Under the pieces are notes generated by a model. It worked only from the letters and a program-made list of their open reading frames with translations. It ran no database searches and had not been told where the DNA came from. From PCC-6802 sp943367755 (GTDB lineage Bacteria > Cyanobacteriota > Cyanobacteriia > Pseudanabaenales > Pseudanabaenaceae), in contig CALRKB020000020.1 in assembly GCA_943367755.1 (NCBI GenBank), forward strand, positions 1 through 64,000: a stretch of 64,000 bases of DNA, in the 5' to 3' direction. Below, in pieces: positions 16,745 through 26,552 of this stretch. The translations under genes and the position numbers were made by a program. Positions within the stretch are counted from its first letter, which is position 1, and each line of letters starts with the position of its first letter.

Positions 16745-17755
16745 ATGCATTTGCCAGCGGTTAATGAAAGTACTGACGAAATTACGACAACATTTAGCCA
16801 AAAGCTGAATTCGACTTTAACCAAGCAGAAGATTACAGTTTTGCAGATCAACCTGGGCAGGCGCTGCAATATTGCCTGCAATCACTGCCATGTCGAAGCT
16901 GGCCCCAAACGCACGGAGGAACTATCTCCCGAAATTTGCGAGCAACTGATCGAGCTAATTCAGAGATTTCCGCAGATTCAGACGGTAGATCTGACAGGTG
17001 GTGCGCCTGAAATGAACTATGGCTTTAAGGCGATCGCCTCTGCAGCTAGAGCTTTAGACAAAGAAGTAATCGTGCGCTCTAACCTGACTATTTACTTTGA
17101 GGACGGCTACGAAGATTTACCCGAATATTGCACCCATCATCAACTACGGATTGTGGCTTCTCTGCCCTGCTACATGGAGGAGAACGTCGATAAAATGCGA
17201 GGTAAAGGAGTATTCAACGACTCAATTCAGGCAATTCAATGGCTGAATCGCATAGGGTACGGTAGCGACCCCAAACTAATCCTCGATCTGGTTTACAATC
17301 CGCAGCTCCCCTCCTCAACTAAGTTTTCCCTAGCTCCCAACCAGAACAAACTGGAGCAAGACTACAAGGCTTATTTACAAGAACATCACGGTATTGTTTT
17401 CAACAACCTGTTTGTAATTACCAATTTGCCAATCGGTCGTACTAAATTTCATTTAGAGCGCCTCAATCTGTATCGGCCCTATCTCAAATTTCTCGAATCC
17501 AACTTCAATGGCGGAACGCTTGAGAATTTAATGTGTCGCAATGAGCTATCGATCGATTATCTCGGCAACGTCTACGATTGCGACTTTAATCAGATGGCAG
17601 GCTTACCAGCTCAAACCAGCGATCGCGAAACGCTAACTGTTGCCAAACTTTTAAGATCGGGTAGCCTGGATCTAATTCCATCGGTACAAACAGCATCCTA
17701 CTGCTATGGCTGTACGGCTGGTAGCGGTTCGAGCTGTGGTGGTGCTTTAACCTGA
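16745..17755 (+). CDS. arsS: Arsenosugar biosynthesis radical SAM protein ArsS
   Basis: The 336-residue protein has the radical SAM cluster motif C41-x3-C45-x2-C48 (CNIACNHC), followed by VDLTGGAPEMN (the GGE-like SAM-binding block). A cysteine-rich C-terminus ends CYGCTAGSGSSCGGA. The overall pattern, including PCYMEENVDKMRGKGVF and YNPQLPSS, is that of ArsS. ArsS joins dimethylarsinous acid and a SAM-derived ribose unit to make arsenosugar precursors. It is the first gene of an arsenic cluster running to 20598. No ArsM methyltransferase, which makes its substrate, lies within the window. Confidence 0.9.
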   Translation: MHLPAVNESTDEITTTFSQKLNSTLTKQKITVLQINLGRRCNIACNHCHVEAGPKRTEELSPEICEQLIELIQRFPQIQTVDLTGGAPEMNYGFKAIASAARALDKEVIVRSNLTIYFEDGYEDLPEYCTHHQLRIVASLPCYMEENVDKMRGKGVFNDSIQAIQWLNRIGYGSDPKLILDLVYNPQLPSSTKFSLAPNQNKLEQDYKAYLQEHHGIVFNNLFVITNLPIGRTKFHLERLNLYRPYLKFLESNFNGGTLENLMCRNELSIDYLGNVYDCDFNQMAGLPAQTSDRETLTVAKLLRSGSLDLIPSVQTASYCYGCTAGSGSSCGGALT

Positions 17756-17848
17756 GATTGCCACGCCAGTACTTGAAGGCGCAAAAAATGTATCTTTCGG
17801 TTTTGCGATCTTTGCCCGCGATATCATTGCCTGTTTTAGGATAATTTG

Positions 17849-18205
17849 ATGCTGAAAACACCTACACTAGAGCTTTCATCTGCATCGCATGAGATCGTCG
17901 CTGGATTTCACGCTCTTTCAGAACCAATCCGCATTAAGGTTTTAGAGCGATTGCAGCAGCGGGAGCTATGCGTCTGCGAACTATGCGAATATCTTGCCAT
18001 CAGTCAGTCTAAACTCTCGTTTCACCTGAAAACTTTGAAAGAAGCGCAACTAGTGCGCGCTCGCCAGCAGGGTAAGTGGATTTACTACAGTCTTAACCCA
18101 TCTCAGTTTGCGATTCTTCAGAATTATTTAGCAGAATACAGCCAAATGGGGCAAATACTACCGGCTTTTCCCTGCGACGCTCCCCAGGCCGATACCCAAA
18201 CGTGA
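17849..18205 (+). CDS. arsR: ArsR family arsenic-responsive repressor
   Basis: This winged-helix repressor of about 118 residues carries the arsenite-sensing motif ELCVCELCE in its DNA-binding helix region, with two cysteines spaced C-x-C plus a third. The recognition helix ISQSKLSFHLKTLKEAQLV follows. On binding As(III) it should release its operator and allow expression of the pump and reductase genes downstream. The ATG at 17849 is preceded by AGGA at 17838-17841, which favours it over the TTG one codon upstream. It is separated from the pump gene by 174 bp that hold a promoter. Confidence 0.88.
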   Translation: MLKTPTLELSSASHEIVAGFHALSEPIRIKVLERLQQRELCVCELCEYLAISQSKLSFHLKTLKEAQLVRARQQGKWIYYSLNPSQFAILQNYLAEYSQMGQILPAFPCDAPQADTQT

Positions 18206-18301
18206 AATGTGCGATCGCAGTACCAGCAGATTTTACCTGTAGATTTTCGCTCGATCCGCTTTACCTGGCTCTTGCTCAATTCAATATTTGTTGATGGGTG
18301 C

Positions 18302-18330
18302 TTGACAAATCAATTTTTTTTGAAATGATA
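18302..18330 (+). promoter_or_regulatory. Promoter of the arsenite pump gene with ArsR-like operator
   Basis: A consensus -35 box TTGACA (18302-18307) is followed after 17 bp by ATGATA (18325-18330) as a weaker -10 box. Inside the spacer lies a short inverted repeat, TCAA (18310-18313) and TTGA (18320-18323), on either side of a T-run. This is the kind of site used by ArsR repressors. The promoter reads towards arsB 50 bp away. The operator assignment is inferred from position and symmetry. Confidence 0.5.
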
Positions 18331-18379
18331 GAGTTACGCCTCTAGAACATTTCTTGGGCGCGTTCTTAACAAGCATGGC

Positions 18380-19444
18380 ATGCAAAAACCTACAGTAAAA
18401 CAACTGTCATTCCTCGATCGCTTCTTGACTCTGTGGATATTCCTGGCGATGTTAGCTGGAGTGGGTCTGGGCTATTATGTGCCTGCGGTAGAAACGTTTA
18501 TCCACCAGTTCCAAGTAGGTACGACCAATATTCCTATTGCGATCGGTTTAATTCTGATGATGTATCCGCCGCTAGCTAAGGTGCGGTATGAAGATTTAGG
18601 AGAAGCATTTCGCGATTGGAAAATCCTCGGTCTGTCATTATTGCAAAACTGGATCGTTGGCCCCAGCTTAATGTTTGGGCTTGCCATTCTCTTTCTGCGA
18701 GATTACCCAGAATATATGGCGGGTCTGATCTTAATTGGCATCGCTCGCTGCATTGCTATGGTAATCGTTTGGAACGACCTAGCTAAAGGCGATACCGAGT
18801 ATGCTGCAGCGCTTGTGGCGTTTAATAGCATATTTCAGGTTTTCTTTTACAGTATCTATGCCTGGTTTTTCCTTTCTGTTCTGCCACCTTTGTTCGGTTT
18901 GCACGGCAGTATCGTAGCGATTAGTGTTGGCGAAATTGCCCAGAGTGTTTTCATCTATTTAGGCATTCCCTGTATAGCTGGATTCGCAACGCGCAGTATT
19001 TTAGTGAGAGCAAAGGGCAAGCACTGGTATCACAGTGAGTTTATTCCCAGAATTAGCCCGATTACACTCATAGCTCTGCTTTTTACCATCCTGGTGATGT
19101 TTAGTTTAAAGGGCAATCTCATCGTGCAGATTCCTCTCGATGTCCTACGGATCGCAATTCCTCTGGTTGTTTACTTTATCGTCATGTTTCTCGTCAGCTT
19201 TTATATGGGATGGCGTGCAAAAGCTAATTATGAGAAAACTACTACGCTCGCTTTTACCGCTGCCAGCAACAATTTTGAGTTGGGAATTGCTGTGGCTGTG
19301 GCTGTATTTGGCATCAAGTCCGGCGAGGCTTTTGCTACCGTAATTGGCCCATTGGTAGAAGTTCCCGTTCTGATCGGTCTAGTGAATGTAGCGCTCTGGT
19401 TCAAAAAGCGTTTCTTTAATGTCATAGATTCAGTTGAATCTTAA
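18380..19444 (+). CDS. arsB: ACR3-family arsenite efflux transporter
   Basis: The 354-residue membrane protein has about ten helices and matches the ACR3 family of arsenite exporters. The early MMYPPLAKVRYEDLGEAF, the central GIARCIAMVIVWNDLAKGD with the conserved substrate-related Cys, and TLAFTAASNNFELGIAVAVA near the end are all diagnostic. The length is typical for bacterial ACR3 proteins. It pumps As(III) out of the cell using the proton gradient. It follows arsR and precedes the reductase fusion. Confidence 0.92.
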   Translation: MQKPTVKQLSFLDRFLTLWIFLAMLAGVGLGYYVPAVETFIHQFQVGTTNIPIAIGLILMMYPPLAKVRYEDLGEAFRDWKILGLSLLQNWIVGPSLMFGLAILFLRDYPEYMAGLILIGIARCIAMVIVWNDLAKGDTEYAAALVAFNSIFQVFFYSIYAWFFLSVLPPLFGLHGSIVAISVGEIAQSVFIYLGIPCIAGFATRSILVRAKGKHWYHSEFIPRISPITLIALLFTILVMFSLKGNLIVQIPLDVLRIAIPLVVYFIVMFLVSFYMGWRAKANYEKTTTLAFTAASNNFELGIAVAVAVFGIKSGEAFATVIGPLVEVPVLIGLVNVALWFKKRFFNVIDSVES

Positions 19445-19533
19445 AGCCATAATGTCGATTTCTCTTTCATCTCTCATTGTATCAAGTTTTACTTACTTCC
19501 AAGAGCAAGCAATGTTAATAAGGACAGTAATTT

Positions 19534-20598
19534 ATGCATGCCTTTGAGCATCCACCCAGAATTTTGTTTTTATATGGGTCGTTGCGCGATCGCTCTTACA
19601 GTCGTTTGTTGGCTGAGGAAGCCGCTCGGATTATTACGGAGTTTGGCGCGGAAGTACGATTTTTCGATCCGCGAGAATTACCGATCTACGGTAGCGTTCC
19701 TGATACCCATCCCAAGGTGCAGGAACTGCGCGAGTTAAGCATGTGGTCTGAAGGTCAGGTTTGGTCTAGTCCAGAGATGCACGGCAACATCACTGGTATT
19801 ATCAAAAATCAGACCGATTGGATTCCCCTTAGTGTCGGAGCAGTCCGACCGACTCAAGGCAAAACCCTAGCTGTCATGCAGGTAAGTGGTGGTTCTCAGT
19901 CTTTCAATGCCGTCAATACGCTGCGAATTTTGGGGCGGTGGATGCGGATGTTTACCATTCCCAATCAATCTTCAGTTGCCAAGGCTTATCAAGAGTTCCA
20001 AGAAGATGGGACGATGAAGGATTCTGCTTACCGCGATCGTGTTGTCGATGTTATGGAAGAACTTTATAAGTTCACCGTACTCTTGCGAGACAAAGTTGAT
20101 TACCTAAGCGATCGCTACAGTGAGCGTAAAGAAAACGCTGCGAGAGAGATTGCCAACATAGCCGATCGCGCGCTTGAGATAAATTCAACCAAGGAGCTAA
20201 ACGTGAAGAAAGTCATGTTCGTTTGCAAGAAGAATTCGCGCCGTTCTCAAATGGCGGAAGGCTTTGCTCGCACGCTAGGAGCAGGTAAAGTCGAAGCGTC
20301 TAGTTCCGGTTTGGAAGCCAGTCAAATCGATCCCATTACTATGCAGGTGATGGCAGAAATTGGCATCGATATTAGCCAGCAAAACTCTAAGCCTTTGAGC
20401 GATTTTAATCCCTCAGACTACGACGCGGTAATTTCCCTGTGCGGCTGTGGTGTAAACCTACCTGAAGCCTGGGTATTGCGAGATCTATTTGAAGATTGGC
20501 AGCTAGACGATCCTGAAGGCGGTTCTATCGATAAATTTCGGGAAGTGCGCGATCTGGTGAAATCAAGAGTAATAAATCTAATTCAAGTACTAACTTGA
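19534..20598 (+). CDS. Fused ArsH-like flavoprotein and arsenate reductase (ArsH-ArsC/ArsI type)
   Basis: One continuous 354-codon frame encodes two proteins usually made separately. Residues about 1-215 are ArsH, an NADPH-dependent FMN reductase or organoarsenical oxidase: ILFLYGSLRDRSYSRLLAEE at the flavin site, WSSPEMHGNITGIIKNQ, and MQVSGGSQSFNAVNTLR. Residues about 225-354 are an arsenate reductase of the low-molecular-weight phosphatase fold, with VMFVCKKNSRRSQMAEGF (CX5R active loop) and SLCGCGVNLP supplying the two resolving cysteines. In the Synechocystis enzyme, as I remember it, a Cys stands at the first Arg of NSRRS. The join keeps VKKVM, the usual start of the second enzyme. Both functions fit the ars cluster. 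Confidence 0.88.
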   Translation: MHAFEHPPRILFLYGSLRDRSYSRLLAEEAARIITEFGAEVRFFDPRELPIYGSVPDTHPKVQELRELSMWSEGQVWSSPEMHGNITGIIKNQTDWIPLSVGAVRPTQGKTLAVMQVSGGSQSFNAVNTLRILGRWMRMFTIPNQSSVAKAYQEFQEDGTMKDSAYRDRVVDVMEELYKFTVLLRDKVDYLSDRYSERKENAAREIANIADRALEINSTKELNVKKVMFVCKKNSRRSQMAEGFARTLGAGKVEASSSGLEASQIDPITMQVMAEIGIDISQQNSKPLSDFNPSDYDAVISLCGCGVNLPEAWVLRDLFEDWQLDDPEGGSIDKFREVRDLVKSRVINLIQVLT

Positions 20599-20616
20599 GT
20601 TCCTGATATCTCATCT

Positions 20617-22086
20617 CTAATACGAGTAAGTGGTATGGATATCCAACCAGTTGCTTAGTTCCTGGGCGATCCAGTCAACTTCAGGTTCTGTAATATTACC
20701 CTCATGGCATATGGGGATTTTTCTAGTGCCAACCCATAGATAAAGACGATTGTTGTAATTCCTAACCCGCTCCTCTTCCGATGGTGAAAGGTAGTCTGGC
20801 CTGCTGCTGCGCTGTAATTTGTAAGCATTCTTAGTAGGAAGCGATCGCATTTTAAACCTCAAGCCAAATAGTTTATAGGACATATCTATCTTTTGGCTGT
20901 CAATATGTAGATGGTTACATCCAAATATCGCAAATAGAAGTTTACAAAGCAGAAATAATCCTATTCCCCACACTCCCAAGTCAAATAAGACACTAAAAAC
21001 AAGCGGCAGAATACCAATCATTCCGACTGCAAATAAACTTGTCAGTTTCAACAGAAAATTACGGCTCATTCCGTCAAACAAAATAAATAATACCGAATTC
21101 CACAGAAAAGAAAAGAAAAACCAGCCTAAGATACCTGGTCGCCAGGGTCTTTGCGGCAGATACAATTCTAGGACTTCCGAATTTTTAGTCAGTTTAATTT
21201 TGCTACCTGCTGGCTTCTTATATACAGGCTTTGTCTTGGGAGTTGAATTTTGCAAGTTGGTAGGGAGCGATCGCCTATTTTCTAATACTTCTAATGCCTC
21301 CTCAGCAGTTGTCGCACGCCGATCCAGAGCAGGTTCGGTTAACCAGCGCAACCATGCTTGAAAATCTTCGCTCAGATTACATGCCTGTTCAAACTGCAAC
21401 TTCAAATCAACCTGGGGGAAATCGGCAGGATGCAGCCCCGTCGCCAAATAAATCAAAGTTGCTCCCAAACTATACAGATCCGAAGCTGGAACTGCCCGCC
21501 CACCAAATTGCTCTGGTGGCATATAGCCATACGTTCCCACCACTGTAATTGTCCCCCCTTCCCTTGCCGCTAAAGTCTGTACCGACCCAAAATCGACTAA
21601 ATAGATCTGTCCTGATTCGGCAATCAGAATATTACTGGGTTTGATATCACGATGGATTATAGATGGCTGACGATCATGTAGATATATGAGGATATGTAGT
21701 AAATCTTGCGCGAGATTCTTAAGCTCTAATTCATTAAATGTCCCACCCGATCGCAGATATTCTTCCAGAGTTTTGCCTGCGACATAGCTCTGTACGAGTG
21801 CAAACCCTTTGCTGTTCGAATCATCGAGTTCAAAATAATCGAGATAACGAGGGATAGATGGATGTGAGAGATTCTTCAGAGTTTCTGCTTCGCGCTCGAA
21901 TAGCTTGAGATCGTCCCATGCAAAGTCATGACTAAATGTGAGGAGCTTGATTACAACTAGTTCTTGAGTTTCTAAATCTTCAGCTAAAAGCGTAGTCCTT
22001 CCCGCCCTTTTTCCCAACTGGCGGACAATTTCGTATCTCTCAGCTAAGCGATTCTGTTCAGGATGCGTACCGCCGTCACTAGACAT
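20617..22086 (-). CDS. Membrane-anchored serine/threonine protein kinase
   Basis: The 489-residue protein has a Hanks-type kinase domain at about residues 18-280. It shows a divergent glycine loop (LGKRAGRTTLL), the Lys in LVVIKLL, the catalytic loop IIHRDIKPSNILI, the magnesium loop VDFGS and the activation segment GTYGYMPPEQFGG. After a linker, two or three hydrophobic stretches at about 325-400 and a small C-terminal domain follow. The substrate is unknown. It is transcribed in the minus direction and is separate from the kinase operon that starts at 33035. Confidence 0.85.
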   Translation of the reverse strand: MSSDGGTHPEQNRLAERYEIVRQLGKRAGRTTLLAEDLETQELVVIKLLTFSHDFAWDDLKLFEREAETLKNLSHPSIPRYLDYFELDDSNSKGFALVQSYVAGKTLEEYLRSGGTFNELELKNLAQDLLHILIYLHDRQPSIIHRDIKPSNILIAESGQIYLVDFGSVQTLAAREGGTITVVGTYGYMPPEQFGGRAVPASDLYSLGATLIYLATGLHPADFPQVDLKLQFEQACNLSEDFQAWLRWLTEPALDRRATTAEEALEVLENRRSLPTNLQNSTPKTKPVYKKPAGSKIKLTKNSEVLELYLPQRPWRPGILGWFFFSFLWNSVLFILFDGMSRNFLLKLTSLFAVGMIGILPLVFSVLFDLGVWGIGLFLLCKLLFAIFGCNHLHIDSQKIDMSYKLFGLRFKMRSLPTKNAYKLQRSSRPDYLSPSEEERVRNYNNRLYLWVGTRKIPICHEGNITEPEVDWIAQELSNWLDIHTTYSY

Positions 22087-22190
22087 GCCATCACCCTCAC
22101 CTAAAACCCGTCGATTTCTTTGCTCTCTGCCGTGTCAATTTTAGCCTATGCTCGTGCTGCGGCTCGTGATTCAGATCACTAACACTTATT

Positions 22191-22823
22191 TTAACAACAC
22201 CCTCTAACTGCTTTGAGTAGTTGCCTAACGCGATCGCTATCTTTATTGCCTGGTGATATCTCTACACCGCTAGATACATCAATACCATCTGGTTGTAAGT
22301 GCTGAAGCGCGATCGCCACATTCTCTGGTGACAGCCCCCCCGCCAACCACCAGGGACAGTTTGGCCGAAAATCCTTCAACATCTCCCAGTTAATCGTTGT
22401 ACCCGTACCACCTGCAAGCTTTGGATCGTAGGCATCGAGCAGAATGGTATCAACCCAAGTGCAGTAGTCTTCTACCTGCGCTAAGCTTTCTTGTGAGCGG
22501 ATTCGTAAAGCCTTAATTAGTTTGACATTTGGTATATTTGATTTGAACTCACGACAAAATTCAGGCGATTCTCCACCATGTAATTGCACGCAATTTAAGC
22601 CCGTATTTTGGACAACCTGGCTAATTTCAGCCATGCTAGCATCCAGAAACACACCCACTCGATCTACACTGGCAGGCAACGCGTTGGTGACGATCCGAAT
22701 TTGTGCGGGATCGACATAGCGGGGGGTGTTCGGTACGCAAATAAATCCGATCGCATCGATTCCCATTTTGGCGATCGCTTTAGCCTGATCTAACTTGGTA
22801 ATACCACAAATTTTAACGTACAT
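22191..22823 (-). CDS. trpF: Phosphoribosylanthranilate isomerase
   Basis: TrpF catalyses the third step of tryptophan synthesis from chorismate, an Amadori rearrangement. The start MYVKICGITKLDQAKAIAKM carries the catalytic Cys. VQLHGGE, TILLDAYDPK with the catalytic Asp, WLAGGLSPENV and GIDVSSGVEISPGNKD complete the TIM-barrel signature. I prefer the ATG at 22823; a GTG at 22844 would add seven residues. The gene follows the hybrid histidine kinase closely (about 40 nt), so it is probably expressed from the same transcript. A decayed copy of its 5' end lies at 33355-33455. Confidence 0.93.
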   Translation of the reverse strand: MYVKICGITKLDQAKAIAKMGIDAIGFICVPNTPRYVDPAQIRIVTNALPASVDRVGVFLDASMAEISQVVQNTGLNCVQLHGGESPEFCREFKSNIPNVKLIKALRIRSQESLAQVEDYCTWVDTILLDAYDPKLAGGTGTTINWEMLKDFRPNCPWWLAGGLSPENVAIALQHLQPDGIDVSSGVEISPGNKDSDRVRQLLKAVRGCC

Positions 22824-22862
22824 AACTTTAGAAGTAGGAATCACACTTTAGCGATATGCCAG

Positions 22863-25800
22863 CTAGTTAACAAAGGGTTGTGTAAGCCTAATGATAGTTG
22901 CCAGGTTAAAGTTGTCAACCAGTTCTTTGAGCGAATTGGCTAATTGGCAATGGTTGGGAGGGATTTGCTCAATCGATTTCACCAAGGCGTCTTCATCCGC
23001 AATACTCGCTGCCCGATTTAGCTGAAGCAACCATGCGGTTGGCATGACTGCCAAATCCTCGCTGCTCAGAGTGTATCTTTGTTCTGTCACCATTGCTCTA
23101 TCCAGCATGGGTTCCTCGGGTTCATCGGCATAAAGATACTGCACTCCCAAATGCTCGACTAACTTCTCTAAAATTACTTCCTTGGTGGTGGGCTTGAGTA
23201 CGAAATCGTCGCAGCCAACTGCCAATATCTGCCCCCGTTCTTCCTCAAATGCACTGGCGGTAAGAGCAATAATTACAGGAATTTTGAAAGCCGGTTGGTG
23301 TTGTTGATGTTGTTTGATCGTTCGGGTGGCCTCATAGCCATTCATCACCGGCATGCGCATATCCATCCAAATCAGATCTGGTTGCCATTGCTGCCATCGT
23401 TCTACGGCCTGTTGCCCGTTCTCTACCACTTCTACTTCAAATCCTAACGGTTTTAGTATTTCTTCCATAAGTTCTCGGTTCGACTTGTTATCCTCAACAA
23501 TAAGAATGCGCCATGACGGTCGATTGGGAGCCAGTTTCAAAATCCTTCGACCGACTGGTTGCTGAGAAATTACTGCTTCGCTTACTATCTCTACAGGAAT
23601 GACTAGATCGAAGCAACTACCTACATTGACAGTACTGCTGACTTCGATCTGACCGCCCATCAGTTGGGCAAATTGATAGCTGATAGCTAGGCCCAAACCC
23701 GTTCCAGTTTGAGCAGCTTGACCGGAGCGAGTTTGCATGAATGGCTGGAATAACAGGGCAAGTTCCTCTTTGCTAATACCAGATCCCGTATCTTTCACCT
23801 TAAAGTGCAGGTCTACCTGGCGCGTTTTCACAGGATTGAGAATGCCGTCGATCTCCAGATGTACACTGCCAATGTGAGTGAATTTGATCGCATTGCCCAA
23901 CAAATTGATTAAAATTTGTCGTAGTTTTCTTTCATCAGTACGCACGAAACGCGGCACCCTACACGATCGCTCTATCTTCAAGATCAGTCCTTTTAATTCA
24001 GCTTTGTTAGCGAACATCCCTTGCAAGTTCTCCATAAGGGTGTCGAGGTCAAAGTTAGTGGGAGTAATCATAATTCGACCAGCTTCAATTTTAGACATTT
24101 CCAGAATGTCGTTGATCAGGTTCAGAAGATGTTCGCCGCTGCGATTGATCGTGCCGATCTGTCTTTGTTGCTGAGAATTTAAATCGGGGTTGTGGCTCAA
24201 CAATTGGCTAAAACCAAGGATGGCATTGAGGGGAGTGCGCAGTTCGTGACTCATGTTAGCCAGGAAGATACTCTTGGCGCGACTGGCGGCTTCAGCAGCT
24301 TCTTTAGCTTCTCTCAAATCAGCCGTGCGTTGTTCGACTCGTTCCTCGAGTTCCTGTTTGGACAAGAGCAGGGCAGCTTCGGCAGCTTTGCGATCGCTGA
24401 TATCCTTACATAATCCAACCATCCGCGACGGCGTGCCCTCGGCATTGCGGGCAACGACCTTACCATAATTGGCAATCCATTTCCATTCCCCCGTTTTAGT
24501 GCGGGCGCGATATTCAACCTGATAGGGGATCGAACTATCTTGCATGTGAGCGTTCAGTACCTCCATCACCTGAGGTCGATCGTCAGGATGAAGGGTTTGC
24601 GCCCAGGTTTCTACGTAGCCGGGAAGTTCCCCAACCTCGTAATCCAATATTGCTAGCCAACGCGGACTCAGGTATGCTTCGCCAGTCAGAATATTCCAAT
24701 CCCACAGTCCATCCCCCGATCCCTCAAGGGCTAATTGCAATTGCTCCTGACTTAAGCGAAGTGACTCTTCAGTCTGTTTGCGCTCTGTAATATCTTCGGC
24801 AATTCCAGCAATGCGATACACCTGACCGGAATCATTCTGAATAGGAAAGGCGCGATCGCGAATCCAGTGCACTTCACCATTGGGGCGCACGATTCGATAC
24901 TCCTCGTCGTAGTCTCCATGCACCTGCTTGGGGAAAGCTGCCACGACGCGATCGCGATCCTCAGGGTGAACTGCCTCTAAGAAGGAGAAGACATTCTCGA
25001 GAAGGCTCTCGCAGGTTCGCCCCCAAATCACTTCATACTTACGATTGATATACATTAGTTCGCGATTCTCTACATCGTTCATCCAGAAAACCGCATCGAC
25101 ATTATCTGCAAGTTGGCGGAAGCGTTCTTCACTCTCTCGTAGCGCGATCTCCGCTTGTTTGTGATCGGTGATATCTTCGGAAATACATACCAAATACTCA
25201 GGATTTCCACTGGCATCGAAGAGAGGAACTTTGATCGTATGTAAAAGCCGCCTGCCTAGGGTTAGGCTATTGATCGGCTCTTCTGGAATATCTTCAACAG
25301 TACGGTGTTGGAATGATAAACGATCTTTTTCATGGAAGAAATCAGATTGCTCTTGTGGGAAAAAATCATAGACAGTTTTACCGATTGCCTGTGCGCTCGT
25401 GCAACCAAACATGATTTCGCTGGTCTTGTTCCACAGCAGAAATTCGCCAAATCTCTCCGGTTTACCGTTTTTGACAAATAAGGCAACGGGTAAATTGTCA
25501 ACAATCGCCTGGAGAAAGTTACGCGCTTCTGATAACTCCTGCGTCCGTTCCTGTACCCGTTGTTCCAGTTCTTGGTTTAATTGTTGGAGTGCGAGTTCGG
25601 CCTGTTTGCGATCGGTAATATCAATTACTGAACCGACAAATCCCACGACATCTCCAGCTGCATTGCGTTCGGGAATTGCTTGACCCAGCATCCACTTTAC
25701 AGAACCATCGGGATATAGGTAGCGATGTTCAACTAGATATTCGGTATCGTTCCCCAACTGCGCCTGCTCGACAAAGTTAGACCAGGCTGCATACATCCAA

Positions 25801-26474
25801 TCGCGATCGTCTGGGTGCAAATTCTTGCCCCATCCCTCTCCTAAATTTTCCTCCAGGGTAAGTCCGGTAATTTCCAGGATTTTGGCATTGGCGTAAATGC
25901 AACGCCCCTGTAAATCATTGCGAAAGATACCAACGGGGCTAATTTCTGAGAGCAGTCGATAGCGTTCTTCGCTTTCCTGCAGATCTCGTTCGGCTTTTTG
26001 TTTCAACTCGGCATTCAATACCTGCAATTCGCGGTTGGCTCTCTCCAGTTCTGCTTGTTGCTGGGCAAGTTGCTCATCCTGCTGGTAGCGCCGCAGTGCC
26101 TCTGTCACAGTAAGTTTTAGATCCATTTCATCCCAGGGTTTGGCAATAAAGCGGTAGAGATTCCCCCGGTTGACCGCATTGCCCACATCTTCTACCCTAG
26201 CTTGCCCTGTGAGCATCACATTTAAAATTTGGGGATAGCGAGCATGTAGTTCGGCCAATAATTCATCGCCCATCATCCCTGGCATGATTTGATCGGTAAT
26301 GACAATGGGAATGTCTACCCCCTCAGACTGGAGATTTGCGATGACATCCAGTGCCTCAGACCCACTTTCGGCAATTTCGAACGTATAATTTGGGAAATGC
26401 CGCGTTAATTGGGTTCTCAACATGAGTAAGACGTTACGCTCGTCATCAACACAAAGGATAGTAGGGTTACTCAT
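22863..26474 (-). CDS. Hybrid sensor histidine kinase/response regulator with multiple PAS domains
   Basis: The 1203-residue protein begins with a receiver domain (residues about 4-125, phospho-acceptor Asp in VITDQIMPGM). A coiled-coil segment and four PAS/PAC units follow over about 160-700, then a histidine kinase core: the H box LANMSHELRTPLNAI near 740, the N box LLGNAIKFT, and KDTGSGI and GTGLGLAISY for ATP binding. A second receiver domain lies at about 990-1105 (IWMDMRMPVMNG), then a short tail. No membrane helix is present, so it senses soluble signals. The gene starts 78 nt after the stop of the 2160-residue kinase and was probably transferred with it. Confidence 0.9.
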   Translation of the reverse strand: MSNPTILCVDDERNVLLMLRTQLTRHFPNYTFEIAESGSEALDVIANLQSEGVDIPIVITDQIMPGMMGDELLAELHARYPQILNVMLTGQARVEDVGNAVNRGNLYRFIAKPWDEMDLKLTVTEALRRYQQDEQLAQQQAELERANRELQVLNAELKQKAERDLQESEERYRLLSEISPVGIFRNDLQGRCIYANAKILEITGLTLEENLGEGWGKNLHPDDRDWMYAAWSNFVEQAQLGNDTEYLVEHRYLYPDGSVKWMLGQAIPERNAAGDVVGFVGSVIDITDRKQAELALQQLNQELEQRVQERTQELSEARNFLQAIVDNLPVALFVKNGKPERFGEFLLWNKTSEIMFGCTSAQAIGKTVYDFFPQEQSDFFHEKDRLSFQHRTVEDIPEEPINSLTLGRRLLHTIKVPLFDASGNPEYLVCISEDITDHKQAEIALRESEERFRQLADNVDAVFWMNDVENRELMYINRKYEVIWGRTCESLLENVFSFLEAVHPEDRDRVVAAFPKQVHGDYDEEYRIVRPNGEVHWIRDRAFPIQNDSGQVYRIAGIAEDITERKQTEESLRLSQEQLQLALEGSGDGLWDWNILTGEAYLSPRWLAILDYEVGELPGYVETWAQTLHPDDRPQVMEVLNAHMQDSSIPYQVEYRARTKTGEWKWIANYGKVVARNAEGTPSRMVGLCKDISDRKAAEAALLLSKQELEERVEQRTADLREAKEAAEAASRAKSIFLANMSHELRTPLNAILGFSQLLSHNPDLNSQQQRQIGTINRSGEHLLNLINDILEMSKIEAGRIMITPTNFDLDTLMENLQGMFANKAELKGLILKIERSCRVPRFVRTDERKLRQILINLLGNAIKFTHIGSVHLEIDGILNPVKTRQVDLHFKVKDTGSGISKEELALLFQPFMQTRSGQAAQTGTGLGLAISYQFAQLMGGQIEVSSTVNVGSCFDLVIPVEIVSEAVISQQPVGRRILKLAPNRPSWRILIVEDNKSNRELMEEILKPLGFEVEVVENGQQAVERWQQWQPDLIWMDMRMPVMNGYEATRTIKQHQQHQPAFKIPVIIALTASAFEEERGQILAVGCDDFVLKPTTKEVILEKLVEHLGVQYLYADEPEEPMLDRAMVTEQRYTLSSEDLAVMPTAWLLQLNRAASIADEDALVKSIEQIPPNHCQLANSLKELVDNFNLATIIRLTQPFVN

Positions 26475-26552
26475 GAGTCAACTTCAGGTCGGGCTCGATC
26501 GAAATAAGTGGACATTTGCATTTTGGCGGGAATGCAGGACTTCTGCGATCGC

